Below are positions 6,344-7,818 of a stretch of DNA of 7,818 nt, one piece after another. Under the pieces are notes generated by a model, which did not search any database, was not told the DNA's origin, and saw only the letters and a program-made list of their open reading frames with translations. Source of the stretch: an uncultured Muribaculaceae bacterium (GTDB lineage: Bacteria; Bacteroidota; Bacteroidia; Bacteroidales; Muribaculaceae); assembly GCA_910586475.1 (NCBI GenBank), contig CAJUHM010000067.1, positions 1 to 7,818 of the forward strand, read 5' to 3'. Every line of letters starts with the position of its first letter. The stretch's first letter is position 1. A program made the position numbers and the translations under genes.

Positions 6344-6382
6344 CATGGTTGAATGCCCCATAAAAACTCCCGGCAGTGGCCT

Positions 6383-6404
6383 GACAGGACAAAAAAGTCC
6401 CGTC
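6383..6404 (-). terminator. Weak hairpin after yaaA, possible terminator
   Basis: On the - strand, GACGGGAC pairs with GTCCTGTC over 8 bp, including one G-U pair, around a TTTTTT loop. It begins about 8 nt after the yaaA stop codon. No T-tract follows directly; the next one is TTTTT about 17 nt further on. It may end the ogt-yaaA transcript or merely slow polymerase. It is much weaker than the terminator at 2260-2325. Confidence 0.3.
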
Positions 6405-6412
6405 TGACACTC

Positions 6413-7183
6413 TCAGATGAGGAAGCGGATGATCCCCTCGGGGGCGTCGCTGACGGGAAGAAATGTGTCGGAGCTGAGGTTGCGGATGGTTTCGGAAGTG
6501 GCGACCGGGCCAGTCAGAATCTCACGCAGGAGCAGTCCGCGGAGCTGTTTGAGCCGGTTTGAGCGGGGGGTGCGTGTCGATGAGCCTTCTGAGATCTCGC
6601 GGAGGTCGATCCTGTAGATTTCGGCGCATGATGCAATGCGCTTCCAGTCGAAGCATTTTGCGGCGTCGGCGGGCATCAGGTCGATGATTTCAGTTGAACC
6701 GGATTCTTTCAGTTCTGTCAGCAGACGGTCGGTCAGTTCGTTGCGCCAGAAGGCTGTCAGCGGTCCGCCGCAGGGTGCTACGCGTGAGGTGAAATCGAGC
6801 CGATAGGGTTTTATGATGTCGTCGGGACGCAGCCATCCGTAGAGCGACGAGACGATCCGGACCATGCTGGCTGCTTTTTCCTTTGCTTCTGTCGGGAGTG
6901 TCGTGAAGTCCAGAGCTTTGAATACGACTCCCGTGAAAGCTTCGATCGCTCTCAGACCGGATGATTTGTCGGGGAAGTCATAGATCATCGAGCGGGAGCG
7001 TGCGGCAAGTGCTGGACTTATCTTGACAGCTTCGGCGATGGCTGAGGCCGGCATTTCATGCATGCGGGCCATTATTTCGGCGGCTTTTGTTTCAAAGACC
7101 GGTGTGTGGCGGTCTGCGGTCCCGGGATCGACTTGTCTGAGGTCGGCGCGCATTGTTTTTGATTCGGCAATGAGGCAGATCAT
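6413..7183 (-). CDS. yaaA: Peroxide stress protein YaaA (DUF328 family)
   Basis: This 256-residue cytosolic protein matches YaaA, which in E. coli is induced by OxyR and lowers free intracellular iron during hydrogen peroxide stress, limiting Fenton damage to DNA and protein. The length is as expected (about 258). Recognisable segments are the N-terminal MICLIAESKTM (family pattern ISPAKT; Lys9 kept), SPALAARSRSMIYDF (56-70), AFTGVVFKALDF (83-94) and the family hallmark SLYGWLRPDDIIKPYRLDF (112-130), then FWRNELTDRLL (145-155) and FDWKRI (178-183). The C-terminal third is less typical. The family NLASDE segment is read here as DLMPADA, and the usual YxKxxRGxxxRF region survives only as LKQLRGLLLREI. 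It starts 7 nt after the ogt stop, so the two are co-transcribed. The start ATG fits the family exactly. Confidence 0.9.
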   Translation of the reverse strand: MICLIAESKTMRADLRQVDPGTADRHTPVFETKAAEIMARMHEMPASAIAEAVKISPALAARSRSMIYDFPDKSSGLRAIEAFTGVVFKALDFTTLPTEAKEKAASMVRIVSSLYGWLRPDDIIKPYRLDFTSRVAPCGGPLTAFWRNELTDRLLTELKESGSTEIIDLMPADAAKCFDWKRIASCAEIYRIDLREISEGSSTRTPRSNRLKQLRGLLLREILTGPVATSETIRNLSSDTFLPVSDAPEGIIRFLI

Positions 7184-7190
7184 TTGTTTG

Positions 7191-7709
7191 TCAGAGTGTT
7201 GGGTTTTCGAGATGCAGCAGGAACCGTTTGGCTTCGAGTCCGCCGCGATATCCGGTCAGAGAGCCGTCGGCGGCTATGATGCGGTGGCAGGGGATGATAA
7301 TCGACAGGGGGTTGCTGCCGACAGCGCCGGCAACGGCCCTGACGGCCGAAGGTTTCTGCATTCGCCGTGCAATTCCGAGATAGGATTCTGTGGCGCCGCA
7401 GGGGACTGTCGACAGTGTTTCCCAGACCTGTTTCCGGAAGTCAGTTCCTGATAGCCGGAGCGGAATTGAAAATAGACGTAGCTTGCGCGCAAAGTATTGG
7501 TCAAGCTGGCCGCGGGCGGTTTCCAGACAGGGTGTTGTGCCGCTGACGGCCGTTGCAGCCAGGCTGCGCTCAAGTCGGGCGAGAAGCCAGGCGTGGCGGG
7601 GAGCTTCGGCCCAGTCGCAGAGGCAGAGCTGTCCTTCGAATTCGCCGAGCCGCAGAGGGCCGGCGGGAGAGTCGTAGATTGCAGTCGTTATGATGCGTCG
7701 CTGATTCAT
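7191..7709 (-). CDS. ogt: Methylated-DNA--protein-cysteine S-methyltransferase (Ogt)
   Basis: This 172-residue single-use DNA repair protein moves alkyl groups from O6-alkylguanine (and O4-alkylthymine) in DNA to its own cysteine. The active site is IIIPCHRII with Cys141 and His142. The DNA-flipping segment contains Tyr110 in ESYLGIA, the arginine finger Arg124 in VRAVAGAVGSNP, and Asn133. The YRGGLEAKRFLLHLE tail (154-168) closes the active-site channel. The N-terminal RNase H-like domain is short (about 1-85), as in Ogt, and there is no Ada-type zinc or AraC regulatory domain. It is the first gene of a two-gene operon with yaaA. The ATG at 7709 lies just 7 nt from a -7 promoter box, so the mRNA would have almost no leader. 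No other in-frame ATG upstream of the conserved domain exists. Confidence 0.96.
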   Translation of the reverse strand: MNQRRIITTAIYDSPAGPLRLGEFEGQLCLCDWAEAPRHAWLLARLERSLAATAVSGTTPCLETARGQLDQYFARKLRLFSIPLRLSGTDFRKQVWETLSTVPCGATESYLGIARRMQKPSAVRAVAGAVGSNPLSIIIPCHRIIAADGSLTGYRGGLEAKRFLLHLENPTL

Positions 7710-7716
7710 GTTGCCG

Positions 7717-7747
7717 CAAAGATAGTGGAAAAATCGCTTTCCGCAAT
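7717..7747 (-). promoter_or_regulatory. Bacteroidetes-type promoter of the ogt-yaaA operon
   Basis: On the - strand, TATCTTTG (7724 to 7717) matches TAnnTTTG exactly. ATTG (7747 to 7744) is one mismatch from the -33 element TTTG, with a 19-nt spacer as expected. Placing the -7 in the middle of the box puts the start near 7713, about 4 nt before the ogt ATG (A at 7709). The rest of the right end (7748-7818) holds an imperfect GTCAG/CTGAC inverted repeat (7753-7776) and AT-rich DNA. I see no gene there. Confidence 0.65.
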
Positions 7748-7818
7748 GGGCTGTCAGAGTCCGTCCCAGGGCTGACGCATCTTAATTTTTTACAACATCA
7801 AAACTTTTTAAGGCATAA

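Noticed and set aside
7741..7818. A + strand gene or terminator at the right edge
   Set aside because: The only ATG frame there is a few codons long. The T-rich run after the weak GTCAG/CTGAC repeat is not preceded by a convincing GC-rich stem.

Overview
The window looks chromosomal and comes from a member of Bacteroidota, most likely order Bacteroidales (Muribaculaceae-like; the family is a guess). GroES and GroEL closely resemble Bacteroides-type chaperonins. Start codons are preceded by A-rich tracts rather than Shine-Dalgarno sequences. Two promoters match the Bacteroidetes -7 motif TAnnTTTG, and the lipid A/core genes are of the Bacteroidetes type. I see no mobile element, CRISPR array, tRNA or rRNA.

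Region 1 (1-287) is the groESL control region. A G-rich stretch is followed by a set of TGTCAC/GTGACA half-sites and a nested dyad (81-150), then a near-perfect sigma-54 (-24/-12) promoter (178-193). The predicted leader is about 84 nt and has a small hairpin near its 5' end. I find no CIRCE element and no TAnnTTTG promoter here. Region 2 (288-2241) is the groES-groEL operon on the + strand. It ends in a long bidirectional terminator (2260-2325) shared with the convergent operon on the right.

Region 3 (2366-6294, - strand) is a tightly packed four-gene envelope operon. In transcription order it holds waaA (Kdo transferase), an LpxL/HtrB-type lipid A acyltransferase, a divergent KdsB-family cytidylyltransferase and a GT90 (LpsA-type) glycosyltransferase. 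The genes overlap by 16 nt, are separated by 25 nt, and overlap by 4 nt respectively. Together they look like a module that puts Kdo and a secondary acyl chain on the lipid A precursor and then makes or transfers a further inner-core sugar.

Region 4 (6413-7709, - strand) is a two-gene damage-response operon. It has ogt (O6-alkylguanine-DNA alkyltransferase) followed 7 nt later by yaaA (peroxide/iron stress protein). It is driven by a TAnnTTTG promoter so close to the ogt start that the leader must be only a few nucleotides. The last ~110 nt (7710-7818) hold this promoter and AT-rich intergenic DNA with no gene that I can support.

The two most notable points are the apparent sigma-54 control of the main chaperonin operon, and the cytidylyltransferase, whose catalytic motifs are intact while its sugar-pocket motifs depart from Kdo-specific KdsB.
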